A stretch of 64,000 bases of DNA, from contig JAAKBF010000041.1 of assembly GCA_012656075.1 (NCBI GenBank), positions 62,001-126,000 on the forward strand. The letters run 5' to 3'. The notes under the pieces are model-generated. The model had not been told where the DNA came from, did no database searches, and was given only the letters and a program-made list of their open reading frames with translations. Source of the stretch: Phytophthora hibernalis. Its lineage: Eukaryota > Oomycota > Peronosporomycetes > Peronosporales > Peronosporaceae. Below are positions 32,030-43,350 of this stretch, piece after piece (the first letter of the stretch is position 1; each line of letters opens with the position of its first letter). The position numbers and the translations under genes were made by a program.

Positions 32030-33424
32030 GGCTATTAGGCCATCGCTTGAACCCCCAAGAGCAAGAATCTGACCCTAGAGGAGCGCGAGCATGCCCTCTC
32101 TCTCATGTACGCTGCCGCGTCTAACATGAAGTTACCGCCACGTGTTGCTGTCCTCCTGAATTGCTCAGAGCGTTCGATTCGTCGGCTGTGGAAGATGGCT
32201 CGAGATGCGGTGAAGGACGGCAAGTTGTGCGGTGTGGAAAACGGCAGGAAAGGTCGCAGTGGCAGGAAGTCGCGCATAGCTGGCGAATCCCCGAGAGAAC
32301 TCGCCGGGAAAATCGCACTTACCCCTGCATCTGCGAACCAACAATCGAACTTAAGCGAAACAAGTCGGTATTCCAAAGACATCGCTTCACCTGTACCTAC
32401 AATCGGGGCCTTTCTGAAGCCATTACGCTCGAGTGAAGCCTCGCCTCACTGATGTTGCCCGAATAAAGTTTGCTCTTGACTTCGTGAAGCCATTGCCTCG
32501 TCACGGATACGAATTCGACTCGCTTCTAGATTTCGTACATTTGGATGAAAATTAGTTTTACAGGGAAAAAGAGAACACGCACTACTACGTCGCCCCAGAT
32601 GAACCAGCTCATCACGTCACGGTGCAAACTAGAACTTCATGAGCAAGGTGATGTTCCTCGTTGCGATAGCACGTCCGCGCTGGGTAGGAACCCAGGGGCG
32701 TTTGGGACGGTAAACTTGGCTTATGGCCGTTTGTCGTATACGATCCGGATCAACGCAATAGCAGAAACGGAGAGGTCGGTACACTCAAGCTCAAGACCTA
32801 CACGGTCGACCGCGACATTTACCGCGCTTGTCTGGTCAATCGGTCATCCTTGAGATCAAGCGCTTGTGGCCGTCAGGAAAGCGAGCGCAGGACAATGCCA
32901 AGCCTCATGTCTTGATCGATGACGAGGTTGTGCAAACCGCTTATACGGCCAAAGGATGGGGCATGACTTTAATAGCTCAGCCAGCTAATTCCCCTGACTA
33001 TAACGCGATTGATTTGGGCTTCTTTGCATCTCTACAAACGCTGCAGCACCGCAAGAACTCACGCACCATTGAGGAGCTGGTTGACAATGTCGACAATGCT
33101 TTCCGAGAGCTACCGTATGATAAGATTGACCGCGTCTTCATGACGCTGCAATCGGTGTTTGAGGCTTCTTTTAAGGTGGTCGGCAACAGCAGCTACCGGC
33201 TTCCACACAAGAACAAGAGCAAGACGATGAAGACTACCAAGCACGGCTTGCTTCCTCTGCGACTTCCCTGCGATGGCACTGTTGCTGATAACGCGAAGGC
33301 AGGACTAAGTTCGGTTTGAGCCAGTAGCCCATCCACTAATCGTACTTAACGTTCGATTCGGCCTTAAATTTCCGGACAAAGCTTAACTATAGGGGTGGCC
33401 TTATATTTCCGGACAGAGGATGTA
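32030..33424 (+). mobile_element. mariner-like element, decayed, right end defined
   Basis: The plus strand encodes a broken Tc1/mariner transposase. N-terminal helix-turn-helix region: LTLEEREHALSLMYAAA ... CSERSIRRLWKMARDAV; then frame changes; FDSLLDFVHLDEN holds the first catalytic Asp; RTMPSLMS/DNAKPHVLIDDEVV the second; QPANSPDYNAIDLGFF the third-residue region; the final uninterrupted frame runs to 33319 with SRTIEELVDNVDNAFRELP. The right terminal repeat (33395-33424) ends in TA. A second partial copy of its core, GGCCTTAAATTTCCGGACAA, lies just inside at 33361-33380 in the same orientation. The left end was not found. Confidence 0.7.
33395..33424 (-). repeat. right terminal repeat of the mariner-like element
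   Basis: Reverse complement starts TACATCCTCTGTCCGG and ends ATAAGGCCAC; it matches 21017-21046 at 28 of 30 positions in inverted orientation. Confidence 0.7.
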
Positions 33425-33599
33425 GCATTGATATTGTGAATTCTGTCCAAATTTGCAGATCATATGCGGTTCACTTAACCGCAATTTACAAATTACAGGT
33501 CATTTGCAAAGTCGCCCATAGCAGCACATGTGTCACAGTAAGTACGAATCGCACTTAGTGTGCATTTGGCAGTCCGTTGACATCAAAAACGTATGGAGT
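33425..33599. other. short spacer
   Basis: Between the mariner-like end and the first recognisable copia sequence; could include a retroelement terminus but none was identified. Confidence 0.3.
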
Positions 33600-34698
33600 A
33601 CTCAGATGCGTAGGGCTAGTTTAAAATGCCGTTTTTTGGAATATCAGAAGATCGAAAGGGTACAGACTATTGGACGTCTATAATAACAGGCACATCATCT
33701 CAAGAGATGTGCTGTTTGACACCACCAATATAACCAATGTGGTTCAACAGGCTTCGGAAAAAATGAGCCTACTCTCACAACCGAATTGCCTAAGGAGAGA
33801 CACCCGCAGCAAAAGGAGCAAAATCAACTGCCGATGAGATTATTGAAGCAGTGGGATTTGAATCACCTGCTAGTCAAACTACTGAGGCAGTGGGAGTTGA
33901 ATCACCTGCTAGTCAGACTACGGAAGCAGTGGGAGCTGACGCACCTACTACGGAGTCTACTATAGTAGCGGGGAATAACCGTAAACACAGACGTGCGGGA
34001 CTCGTGCCCGCCCTGAGCCACGCCCACGTCGTGAAACAAAGAAACCAAAGAAATATCAGGCTTATCAATGTTTCCAGGCAATGCTAGATAAGAGCATTGC
34101 AATTGATATACTGGAGCACAAAGGGCCTACACCACGAACACTTAAAGAAGCTTTGAGTGGACCTCATAGCGAGGAATGGAAACAGACTCTAGAATTAGAG
34201 TACGACTCCTTGATTGAAAATGAAACGTGGAGGCTTGTTTGTATCTCTGCCACCATGAAGAAAAGCTTTGCCAAGCCATTGTATACTGGTAGTAACGTAT
34301 AACGCCGACGGTACGGTCGAGCGGTTTATAGCACGGCTCGTTGCACGAGGTAACCAATCACCAATATTTTGGGGCTGACTGTGATGAGGTATACGCACCA
34401 GTGGCAAGATTTGAGTCTCTACGTTTTGTACTAGAAAATGAGGCCATATTAGACTGTCATATTCACCAAATGAATGTCCATACAGCGTTCCTAAACGGTA
34501 CAATGGAAGGAGAACAAAACAATTATATGAAGCAACCTCACGGGTTTAGAAAGCGAGGCCAGGAGCATCTGGTCTCTGAACTTCTGAAGTGCAGCTACGG
34601 CCTTAAAGCTCTCGCGGATAGCTTCTTGTCCTTTCGAAGCGCTAGAGGAACATGCGCAAAGCACACGGATCCCCAAACCGGCAATTTACTCACGTTTT
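33600..34698 (+). pseudogene. Ty1/copia polyprotein, integrase tail to reverse transcriptase
   Basis: Starts with the copia integrase C-terminal signature GYRLLDVYNNRHIISRDVLF (about 33655-33715), passes a tandem repeat coding for ESPASQTTEAVG (two and a half copies, 33852-33935), and enters the reverse transcriptase: LKEALSGPHSEEWKQTLELE, ENETWRLV, then ERFIARLVARGNQ, DCDEVYAPVARFESLRFVL, HQMNVHTAFLNGTM and LLKCSYGLK. The catalytic YVDD region and RNase H are missing because the sequence ends at about 34698, exactly where minus-strand integrase sequence begins. Several frame breaks; not functional. Confidence 0.8.
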
Positions 34699-37250
34699 GA
34701 TGTGTCCCATACACCTTTTCGTATGGTTCTTGTTTCCGAAACGGGTCATAGGTATACGATTCCGTACGTTTGGCATGTACATGAAAGCTTCAGGCCACCA
34801 TCGGTGAGCTATTTCAGCGTCTTTTAACGCACGACGAACTCTATCAACTTTGCTCAGATGGTCTCGTTCTGCAGCTCCATTTTCTTCCGGACTGTATGTA
34901 TTAGATGTCTCAAATACAATATCTTTCCCTCTACAGGAGTTTTTAAATGCTGCATTTACAAATTCAGTGCTTCCATCGGACCGAATTCTTCGAATTGTGA
35001 ACTTTTCATCGCGTTTCAGCTGTAAGAGCAACCATTTGACATTCTCAAATATCTCCTTTTGCTGCGTAGAACATATGTCCAACACTACGACGTGTTGTCG
35101 TCAAAAATAATTCAGGAAGTACTGAATCGTACATACAGTCCCATATAGTCCCATGTAATTCATGGGTCCATTTGTTTCCATGTGAATTGTACTGATGGGC
35201 TGTGTATCTCTTGACCCTTTAGTATTACGATATGTCATTCTCCGTTTCTTCATTTCTGCACATGTGGTGCAATAGAACGGTATTTTTCGTAATTATGATG
35301 CTGACAGCGTGGGCATTCTGGCTACTATTCTTTGACTCAGTATTGCTATTATTTTGTCTTTATTGAGATGGCCAAGTTTTACGTACCATTCCTGCAATGT
35401 GTTCTTAAGTTTTCCAACTCTTCGTGGTACTAGCGGTTTACAGGGCTGTGATTTGACCGCATTGCACAACACTTGTCGCTCTTTGACCGTTTTGTATAGT
35501 ATGCGCCATTTATTGCTCTAGCCACAAATGCTAACTCGTTGTTCAACAAGACGAATTTGAACTCACTCGTTGGTGATCCAATTATCTCGTACCCATTTTT
35601 GAGCCAATATTTACTAAGCATATTTGAAGTTGAGTTTGGTAGAAGTGGAATTTTCTCAAAAGAAACGGTCGAATTCCTGTCTGACCTTGTAAATTCAATT
35701 TCACTGTACCAAGGCGTGTATTTGAATGTTTAGACCCTTGTACAAAAGTAAACATCTATCTAGTGTCGGGTCGCATATCGACGAATGTCGACGCTTCGCC
35801 CGTAAACCCGAATCCGCAGCCTGAGTCCAGCACCCAAGAGTTATTGGTTAAACTTGTTCCCTCTTCAAGCAAACCAGGATACAACGTCCGTACCTTTTCG
35901 TCCAGCCGCATCTTTTAAAGACCGATTTCGTCAGCAATCGACTGTTCACCCCGTGACATAGGCGTATCATCGGCTTTCGAATCGTTAACGCATCCACCGT
36001 TGACGCCAATGTCGAAAACGGATCCTATAGGATCATCCGTCTTTTCTGTGTCGAAGAAAACCAGATCGCACCCGGGCGTTGGGGGAACTGCATTCCGTTA
36101 GGTGGGCTGATCGAAGGAGTTGGGCTCTCAAATTCCGTCGATTGCACAGCCCTGCACGCTTCAACTGGCACGTCCTTGGGCAGACAGTCCTCCGTTGACA
36201 CCACCTTGCGCTCCTTTCCCTTGTCTTTCGCCTTGAGCTTTCCCTTTCCCTTGCCCGTCATCTGCGGCGTTGGTTCTGGGTCACTTCGCACCTTGGCCAC
36301 ACGAGGGTACGTCCAGATGTTGCGCTGGAAGACTTTCAGCCCAATGTCCTCTTTGCGCTTCCCACATTGGTGTTTGAGAAGGGCTCACCGCTTATGTCGT
36401 TGTGGTCTCCAGCGCAACATTAGCACGACATGGCCAGATTTATGTTCTGGACCATGTCTGAGGCCCTATTTATTTCCTAGGGCCGATCCCATGGTCTTTG
36501 CAGTCTTGAGCGTCTTGGTGGCAACATGGTTCACCGATGCCATGTGCGACAAGACCTTGATTTGCGTCTTTCTCTTGGTCCCAAAGATTGCGCAGAGTTT
36601 GGACTCAACCTTCTCCAACGTAAACTCACCCGGCGTAAACACGATCGCGGATCCCCAAAAATGCCCCGGAAGATTAGACAGCACTTTGATCAGCATCATC
36701 TGTTGCGAGATCAGGTCAATTTTCAACGCTTCGCGCTGTTCCTGTTAACCTGTTCCCTCGCAGCCTTAAGTTGCCGAAACAGGTGAGTGATGCTCTTGAA
36801 GTCAGATGTAACAATGTCATCGAACTTTCCCACCAAATCCACAACTCCTGACGCGGTGTTAAGTCCGTACTGTTTATCAATCGCCAGCCATTTCTTGTGC
36901 ACCGGCTTCTGCAACAACTTATCGTCCACATAGTCCGATGAGAGGGCTAGATTGAAGAGATCCTTGATACGCGACGACTATTTGTTGACAAAAGCAACTT
37001 GCAGTTCGTTGTTCGCTTTGCCGTCAGCTGACGTGCCTGGACCGGGTTCCTCTAGGAATGGCTCTCGTACAAGCGCATCCTCGTGTGCGATTGGAGCGCG
37101 ACGTTTCGCTTGTAGCTCGGTCACGACTAGCGCATCGCTCATTGCGATCAGATGGACCTTGAACTTGTCCTTGTACGCCGCGAACAGATTCTTGTTCCCG
37201 TGAAAGGACAGCTTGTCGACCACGCTCTCGCTTGTTTTGTTTTTGCTCAT
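34690..37250 (-). pseudogene. Ty1/copia polyprotein, gag to integrase core
   Basis: Reading leftwards from 37250 (MSKNKTSESVVDKLSFHG): gag segments (NKNLFAAYKDKFKVHLIAMS; ITHLFRQLKAAREQVNR; MMLIKVLSNLPGHFWGS with FTLEKVESKLCAIFG), then a low-complexity Lys-rich hinge (KGKGKLKAKDKGKERK, 36260-36205), a gag-pre-integrase piece (35621-35430) and the integrase core 35085-34690 with IRSDGSTEFVN (Asp), TYSPEENGAAERDH (Glu) and MGHIKT at the break. Frames change several times. The element stops just after the integrase core, where opposite-strand sequence for the following segment begins. LTRs were not identified. Confidence 0.8.
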
Positions 37251-37894
37251 TTTACTTAAAATGTTAAATGGCACAACTAGCTCATTACGTGTATTAAATC
37301 TTATTCCTAATTGCCGTACTCTGGCCGATGTGCTCAGTCTGAGGCAAAGAGGAAGTGAGCACGCCTCGGACTGCGTCCGGTGCGGCATCGATTTTTGTGC
37401 CTGCTATCGCCATCGCACTACTATGTAGCCAGATCACTTCTCCATGTACTCGTACTTAATGATGATAGGTACATATCATCTTAGACAGGATTATCTCATT
37501 CAGGTTTTATCTATAAGGCAGGTTGGCTGCCTCTACGCTTAGCAGCAGCTAGCTATGATTTATCCTTGTGTAGAGCGTTTGCTACTCGCCACTTTCGTCG
37601 TACCAAGCCGACGGTCGTTGCACGATAGAAGGCATCGCCTGAATTTGCTGTACAGGGTAGGGTCCCTCTGAGTACGGGGGCCTTTAAGTTGATATACACC
37701 ACCATATTTGATGCACAAATAAATTACATGTCAATATATTGAACTCGTCCGCTCTCCTAATTTATAATACCATTTTTAAATTGATTCAGCAAACCGAGTG
37801 TATAGTTATTTGGAACTATCGTTGTTAATGGCACGCTCACCGTTCAACTCGCTGCTCATTTTTTCTTCTGGCTTAAGCTCATCACGCCTCAAAC
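37251..37894. other. upstream of the copia gag, possible LTR region
   Basis: About 640 bp without coding features. By position it could contain the 5' LTR and primer-binding site of the minus-strand copia element, but terminal TG/CA repeats and a second LTR were not found. Confidence 0.35.
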
Positions 37895-38875
37895 GCGGGT
37901 TGTTTGCTTCCTATCATTCTGCAATATTCCTTGCAAACCGAAAGATCTTTTTCCGGCCCAAACCGACGCCAACGTCAACACGAAGTACGTCCTCACCCAC
38001 TGCATGAACCCCGAATTGACGAAGACGGATCAATGCTCTGTCTGCAAGCGTGTTGTTCACCAATGTGCTCCAAAGACATTGACGCCTCCGGAAATATCGC
38101 TGGCCAATGCTGTATAATATTGAAGATACAACATTAATCGAATTATTAAGTCGTTTGCAGATTTTGTAGTGTCGCCTGCGTTGACGCTTGGACCGAAAAA
38201 CGGGCAGCCGATTCGGCGACTACGACGACGCTGCCAGCGGTGATGCAGATGATGTTGATGTTGCGTTAATGCATGGTGTCATCGAAGAAGGCGAAACGAC
38301 CATGTGGAACGTACACCGAGAAGTATTCTGCGCAATATATACTGCTGACTTGGATGACAACCAGAAAACGGCTGTGGCGGCATCACCAAATCTGGACTTG
38401 GTGCCGTCCGTCAACGACCAGTCAGTCATCTGTGGATCACCGCTGATGTCTTCGGCTACAAACAGCGTTTCCGTGGCGAACCTCCACGACCGAGCCGACG
38501 ATGTGCTGAAAAAATGGTATCAGTACACGGTGCAGTGAGTGCGGGTCGCTGCTCAACAAGCGTCGGACGACAAACTCACGGAAGACGACTTCACCCCGAC
38601 TGCTTCTCGCTCGGCGCAACGACAGAGCATTCTGGAGGCTTTAGGCTCTGCACGCACGTCTGCATTTGCCGCTGGTATCACAAGACAGGCGCTGCTATGT
38701 TCCCATCGATTGCGGCGCTTACCCGCATTTGGCTCGGCCTCAGGCCCTCGAATGCATTCAAGAGCGTGTCTTCTCCATAGTGTTCTTCTTCATGAACTCC
38801 CGTTGGACCCGCACGGACAATGCAGGAGCTCATGAAGAACAATCGTCGTCGGATTGAGATGGCGGATTGATGTTC
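37895..38875 (+). pseudogene. hAT transposase relic with C-terminal dimerisation domain
   Basis: A plus-strand signal over about 1 kb in shifting frames. The N-terminal part has a Cys cluster (TKTDQCSVCKRVVHQC) of BED-like type. The middle frame 38188-38538 is acidic (DAASGDADDVDVALMHGV) with one stop at 38536. The end shows the hAT dimerisation motif split over frames: MFPSIAALTRIWLG, then NAFKSV / ECIQERVFSI, then FFFMNSRWTRTDNA and LMKNNRRRIEMAD before a stop at about 38870. No terminal repeats found. A different family from the element in the DENR-like gene cannot be excluded. Confidence 0.6.
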
Positions 38876-39151
38876 GAGAATGTGGACCACACTACACTCG
38901 TTTAGCTGGTCGACAGGGTGTTTAGCTGGTAGATAGTTTTTAGTTGGTCGTAACCAGTAGTTCGGCAGTACTATATATTATTACTACAGAAACCCAGAAG
39001 GTCTGAAAGGTTCTACGACTACTCCTACCATTAGTTTACTTTGTTCTACTAGCGACTACTGACAGTAGTTCAGAAGAATAGACCATACTACCAAAGCCTG
39101 CACATACAGTATCTACAACCAGCCGTCCAATGACCACTACAGTAACCGTTA
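38876..39151. other. spacer with short GTTCTAC/TAGTTGGT repeats
   Basis: Contains imperfect repeats of TTTAGCTGGT and TAGTTCAG-type motifs near 38904-39070; no coding features. Confidence 0.35.
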
Positions 39152-40656
39152 CCTGTCCCCAGTCAAAGTGGGCTGGTATTATTTTAGGGAGCACAAAACA
39201 CCCAATTTAGGCAATATAGAGCGATCAAAGTGGCCTAATCTCCATTAAGAACGTACAGCAAAAAAGCTGCAGACGTAACCACCAGTCCTCCATGCAGGTC
39301 GCCGCGTTGACGAACATGGCTGCGTGGAGTTCCGTCCATTACACCATGCCCTGGGGATGCGCAGCACACATTAGCTGTACGCTCGAGCAACTACATGCGG
39401 GCCTTCCTCTATGAAATACGAATATCATAGCTGATGGGATGCATGTGTGGTTTGTTTATCTCCCCCTCTTCAGTGCCAAATACTGCTTGATGTGCGCCTT
39501 CAGGGCACTGAAGCAGTTTTCGATTGGGTTGCATATCGGGATTGACGGACCGAGGCGCAGCATTACGAGGTCGTCGCTAGCTGTGACGAGCTCTTCTCTT
39601 TAAGAATGCGCTGGAGCGTTGTAAAAAATGATGACAATCGCTTTGTTCGTATCCACCTCTGCGTAGACGTCCAACTTCTTGACACATTGTTGATCTCCTC
39701 AATGAACGCATCATTCGTTTTCATTTTGATGCTGCCGCGGTGCGTTCTGTACGCGACCACTCCGAAGGCGGAGGAGACGGTGCACTGGATTTGCAAGTTG
39801 GCTCTTTTCGAGGGGGTAACTTATCTACAGCACGCTTGCCCTTCTTGGAACATCCTCGCGTACGCTTCGTGTACAAACTGTAGTTAGTTTTGTCGAAGTA
39901 GACAACCATCCCGCCATTTTCGTTGTGAGCGAGCAGGGCGTTTGTGAACGTCTTCAGCTTTTCCTTGTTGATCTCATTGTTGCCCGTAGTCGGCTCAATA
40001 CGAGTCTGCATACCCGTACAATATTAATAATATACGCAGTCAGATATACACCACATGATGCAAATGCATTACTTGCGTGACTGTGAAGAGAATGTCAACC
40101 AGGTCCCGCGAAATGATTGCATCTGAGAGTAGGACGTTGTACTCGTCCAGCCCGTATTTTTCAGTGTGTCACGGGTGTACATGCAGCCCTCATTCAGCAA
40201 CTCTTCCAGGATACATTGATTTCGGAGGTGACCTTCGTGGCCCGCGCGCCTCCATGAGGAAGGGCTTCGGCACGGCCGCTGATCACGAGGCGCGGCGGTC
40301 TGCCGAGGAAAGCCGTTGTGGCGAGCCACGGTGCACCAGTCGACCCCGGCGCGGTACGCGTCTAAGACGCGGTTGCGTTCTTCAGGCGTGAGGGAGTTGG
40401 CGGAGGGCATCTTGGACGTTCGCGGAACAATGAAGAATGAGACTTCCGCCACTTTGCGCGATCCTTACAATCTTGGTGTGTAAATTATTGAGCGCGGGAA
40501 TGATGTGGCGTGAGCCCCACCTACATATTGGCCCCATTTGATAGGGATTAGCCCACTTTGATTGCTCTTTATTGCCTCAATGAGGTGTTTTGTGGTTCCC
40601 AAAAATTAAGTGCCCATTTTGGCTGGGGATTTGCTCGCATTGGACGGGCACAGGTT
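39152..40656 (-). mobile_element. Tc1-like element with about 75-bp inverted ends
   Basis: The left end contains CCCCAGTCAAAGTGGGC ... GCACAAAACACCCAATT ... GCAATATAGAGCGATCAAAG at 39157-39240; the reverse complement of the right end contains CCCCAGCCAAAATGGGC ... CCACAAAACACCTCATT ... GCAATAAAGAGCAATCAAAG at 40631-40525. The repeats are therefore long (about 75 bp) and about four fifths identical. The right end seems to extend outwards to CCTGTGCCCGTCC before TA at 40657; the left end has lost part of this. The transposase lies inside on the minus strand. Confidence 0.8.
39540..40452 (-). pseudogene. Tc1-like DDE transposase
   Basis: N-terminal helix-turn-helix at 40410-40300 (SLTPEERNRVLDAYRAGVDW, TVARHNGFPRQTA), then YTRDTLKNTGWTSTTS. 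The frame 40011-39721 carries the first catalytic Asp in MVVYFDKTNYSLYTKRTRG (normally DET/DEx) followed by SKKGKRAVDKLPP; the next frame has LQIQCTVSSAFGVVAYRTHRGSIK. The second Asp and the Glu regions, expected near 39650-39480, are frame-shifted and not clear. The same order and near-identical motifs occur in the transposase at 47181-48510, so the two belong to related families. Confidence 0.7.
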
Positions 40657-41093
40657 TAGTGCAAAAACGCGCACGTATTTCATGGTATTGTACTCTTCAT
40701 AAGTCGTGACACCAGTTATTTTAACCGGTCGCGTATTGAGCCGTAGTGGCATGAATATCGAACGTATATAGACATTTAGACCCACAATGGATAGCTGAGC
40801 GTCTCCTTAGACTAGTGCCACATCGTTTAGTTCGCTTCAATTCATCAATTGTCCAGCAAGGCAAGTCTCGCAACTCGAGTACGGCAATGGAGAGATGAAA
40901 ATAATGGTGAAGATCTTCTGATTTTTGAATTTGCACAATGAAGTAGACATTTTTGACAAAAAGCGCCCGAGGACCCTGTTGCCCAGTAGTTTATCTGTCC
41001 ATGAGTTCCGGTTGCACATGTAGTTGTGCTCTACAGTGTGTGGCAGCCCATCGAGGTTGATGTAGATTAGCCCCGTTTTATATGTAACTGTTA
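40657..41093. other. unrecognised, possibly decayed transposon
   Basis: A minus frame at 41019-40721 has coherent-looking sequence (NSWTDKLLGNRVLGRF, then LELRDLPCWTIDELKRTKRC after a frame change) but no recognised family. It ends at the TTA duplication of the Harbinger element. Confidence 0.3.
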
Positions 41094-41239
41094 GAGCACC
41101 TCCAACGGTGTAGTGTAGTGCAATAGTGATTAGAAGAAGTGAAGAGCGTATTGCATAGTGTGGTATCGCATAAACGAGGCTATTTTGTGTTATACACCTC
41201 TCACTCCCACTGGTTGTATAGCACAGGGGCTATTTGCAA

Positions 41240-42330
41240 CACAGTACACTCTAAAACCTCGGCACAGAGAGACCCAGCGGCGATAAATATGACTACCTAG
41301 AAGGCGCTTCAAGGATCAGTGACACCAGGCGCAGAAGAACATTTCGCAAGAAACAGCATGGGGGTCAAGACCTGGCAGACTTGCTAACATAGAGCGAGAT
41401 CGTGTTGCTGCGTATGAGCGCTTTAAAAGATGTACTTAGACGAAAGGCCCATGTACACCATTAACAATTCAGACGGCGTTTCCGCAGGGATAAAACCTTG
41501 TTTCTTGCTATCCTGGAGGCCATAGACCAGCACGATGATTATTTTACCTGGAAAAAGATTGCACAGGGAAGAGGGGTGTCCGTTCTGCACTGAAGCTAAC
41601 TGCAGCACTGAGGATGCTGGCATATGGCTGTTCAGCAGACTCTCTGATGAAGTGCTTTGTATTGGCGAGTCCACAGTGCTAGAGTCACTGAATAAATTCA
41701 CCTCAGCTGTGATTGCGATATAGGGGCCACATCACCTTCGCCTTCCAACACATGAAGATATGTCTAACATACTAGAGATCCATGCGCTGCGTGGTTTTCC
41801 GGGTATGCTTGGCTCAATTGACTGTATGAAGTGGCAGTGGAAGAATAGCCCTAGCTCCTGGTGTGGAGCGTTCCAAGGTGCATCAAAGAAAGCAACTATC
41901 GTGTTAGAAGCCTTTGCTACCGCGAATTAGCATATTTGGCATGTTTTTATCGGTATGCCAGGGAGCAACAACGACTAAAATGTCCTTGATGCATCTCCAT
42001 TGATCTCCGAGTACGTAGATGACACGGTACCTCGATTTTTTACGAAATTAATGGGTCTCAGTATGACGTTTTCTACTACTTGGTCGACGGAATTTATCCT
42101 CAATGGAAGTGCTTCGTCAAAAGTATCACAGCACCCGTTGATGAAAAGCAGCAAAAGTTTGCAGCGGGTCAAGAATCGCTTCGCAAAGATGTCGAACGTG
42201 CTTTTGGGTTTACAGTCTCGTTTTGCAATCGTTGCACGACCGGCTATGATGTGGACTACCAGCAAACTTAAGAAAATTATGCAGTGCTGCATCGTCCTCC
42301 ACAACATGATTATACCGCGGACAGGATATT
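41240..42330 (+). pseudogene. PIF/Harbinger DDE transposase
   Basis: Pieces in shifting frames spell a DDE_4-type transposase: PFCTEANCSTEDAGIWLFSRLSDEVLCIGESTVLESLNKF region (41575-41700), LRGFPGMLGSIDCMKWQWKN with the first Asp (41791-41850), ATIVLEAFATA, WHVFIGMPGSNND with the second catalytic Asp region (41940-41975), YYLVDGIYPQWKCFVKSI (42070-42130), RKDVERAFGF with the final acidic residue, LQSRFAIVARPAMMW and IMQCCIVLHNMII. Stops and shifts occur between blocks. Normal family length is about 400 aa, and most of it is represented. Confidence 0.8.
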
Positions 42331-42569
42331 CTCAGGTCTGTTTTTTCTTACATAGCGTCACGAGCTGGATACAGACGCCACATATTTCAACATAATACAA
42401 TACGGCCAGAAGATGAGGTACCACTTTCTTTCTCGGACAAGTACAAGAGAGTAATGAATTCAGCTATTCACTTCAAGTTGAAGGCCGATTTAGTGGAGCA
42501 TGTAGCATCAAATATGTAATGAATAAGCGAAGTTGCTTTACTTTTTGTTGGATATAAACGATTGTTCCT

Positions 42570-43350
42570 TTACCCAGTCTGACCCTGCTTCTTCAACTGA
42601 TCCAATAACGGTTTCTGTTTGAGTAAATGATATTCCTTGCCAAATTCAGATAGTTTGTCCGTGGAGGCGCACATAATTGACATTTCCGCTTGGTCTCGCA
42701 AGGTTTGCTGCTGATTCTCAGGACTATACCCTGTTTCATTGCCACTGCAAGCTATTCTTTCATGATCACAACTTGAGCAGTGGTAGCCGCTGCAAGCTCG
42801 CGCTGAGAGTGCATAATTGCCTTGTCGTTTTGACCATCCAGTTGCAGTTGCTTTGCCCTCTTTTTTCAGCTGAGGTGGACCTAGCAATTGTTTCGATTCT
42901 TATCGGAGACTGAAAGCTGCCTCTGACGACAGATTCGGATATGGTCTCATCCTCGGCAGCGGAGTTATCGCTATCTTCGTCTACAACAATATATAACAGC
43001 ACAAGTTAAAATAAATATCACATGGATAGCAGTTGAATTAAGTAGCAGACCGTCGCTAGCCAAGCGTTCATTGGCTGGCCCTGTTCTCTTACGAGGCTGT
43101 GGTACATCACGCATGAACCGTACACTCCCTCAGGGAATTTCGTGGCAATGATGTAGCCGGAATATTTCCGACTTTACCCTTGGTTTTTTCTTCGTCTTCA
43201 CAATTGCTCCTGCCACACCTTCCTCGTATGCACGCAATACCTTTGCATTTAGCTGCTCGCACTTTGCTGTAAACCGGATAAGCGCTTCATCAATGTTGTC
43301 CTGCTCCGCCCAACCACTGTGTTTTTCAGCCTTTACCTTTTACATGAACG
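42570..43350 (-). pseudogene. Harbinger accessory protein (NAM/SANT-like)
   Basis: Minus-strand pieces: EKHSGWAEQDNIDEALIRF and KCEQLNAKVLRAYEEGVAG at about 43330-43200, KTKKKPRVKSE, an acidic stretch (VVDEDSDNSAAEDETISES, 42990-42930), and a C-terminal part ending MCASTDKLSEFGKEYHLLKQKPLLDQLKKQG before the stop at 42570 (given here only as its two halves, MCASTDKLSEFGKEY and LLKQKPLLDQLKKQ). Oomycete Harbinger and NAM-associated proteins end in the same leucine-rich pattern (YF-LLK-R--L--L). It probably helped the transposase bind DNA or enter the nucleus. Confidence 0.55.
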
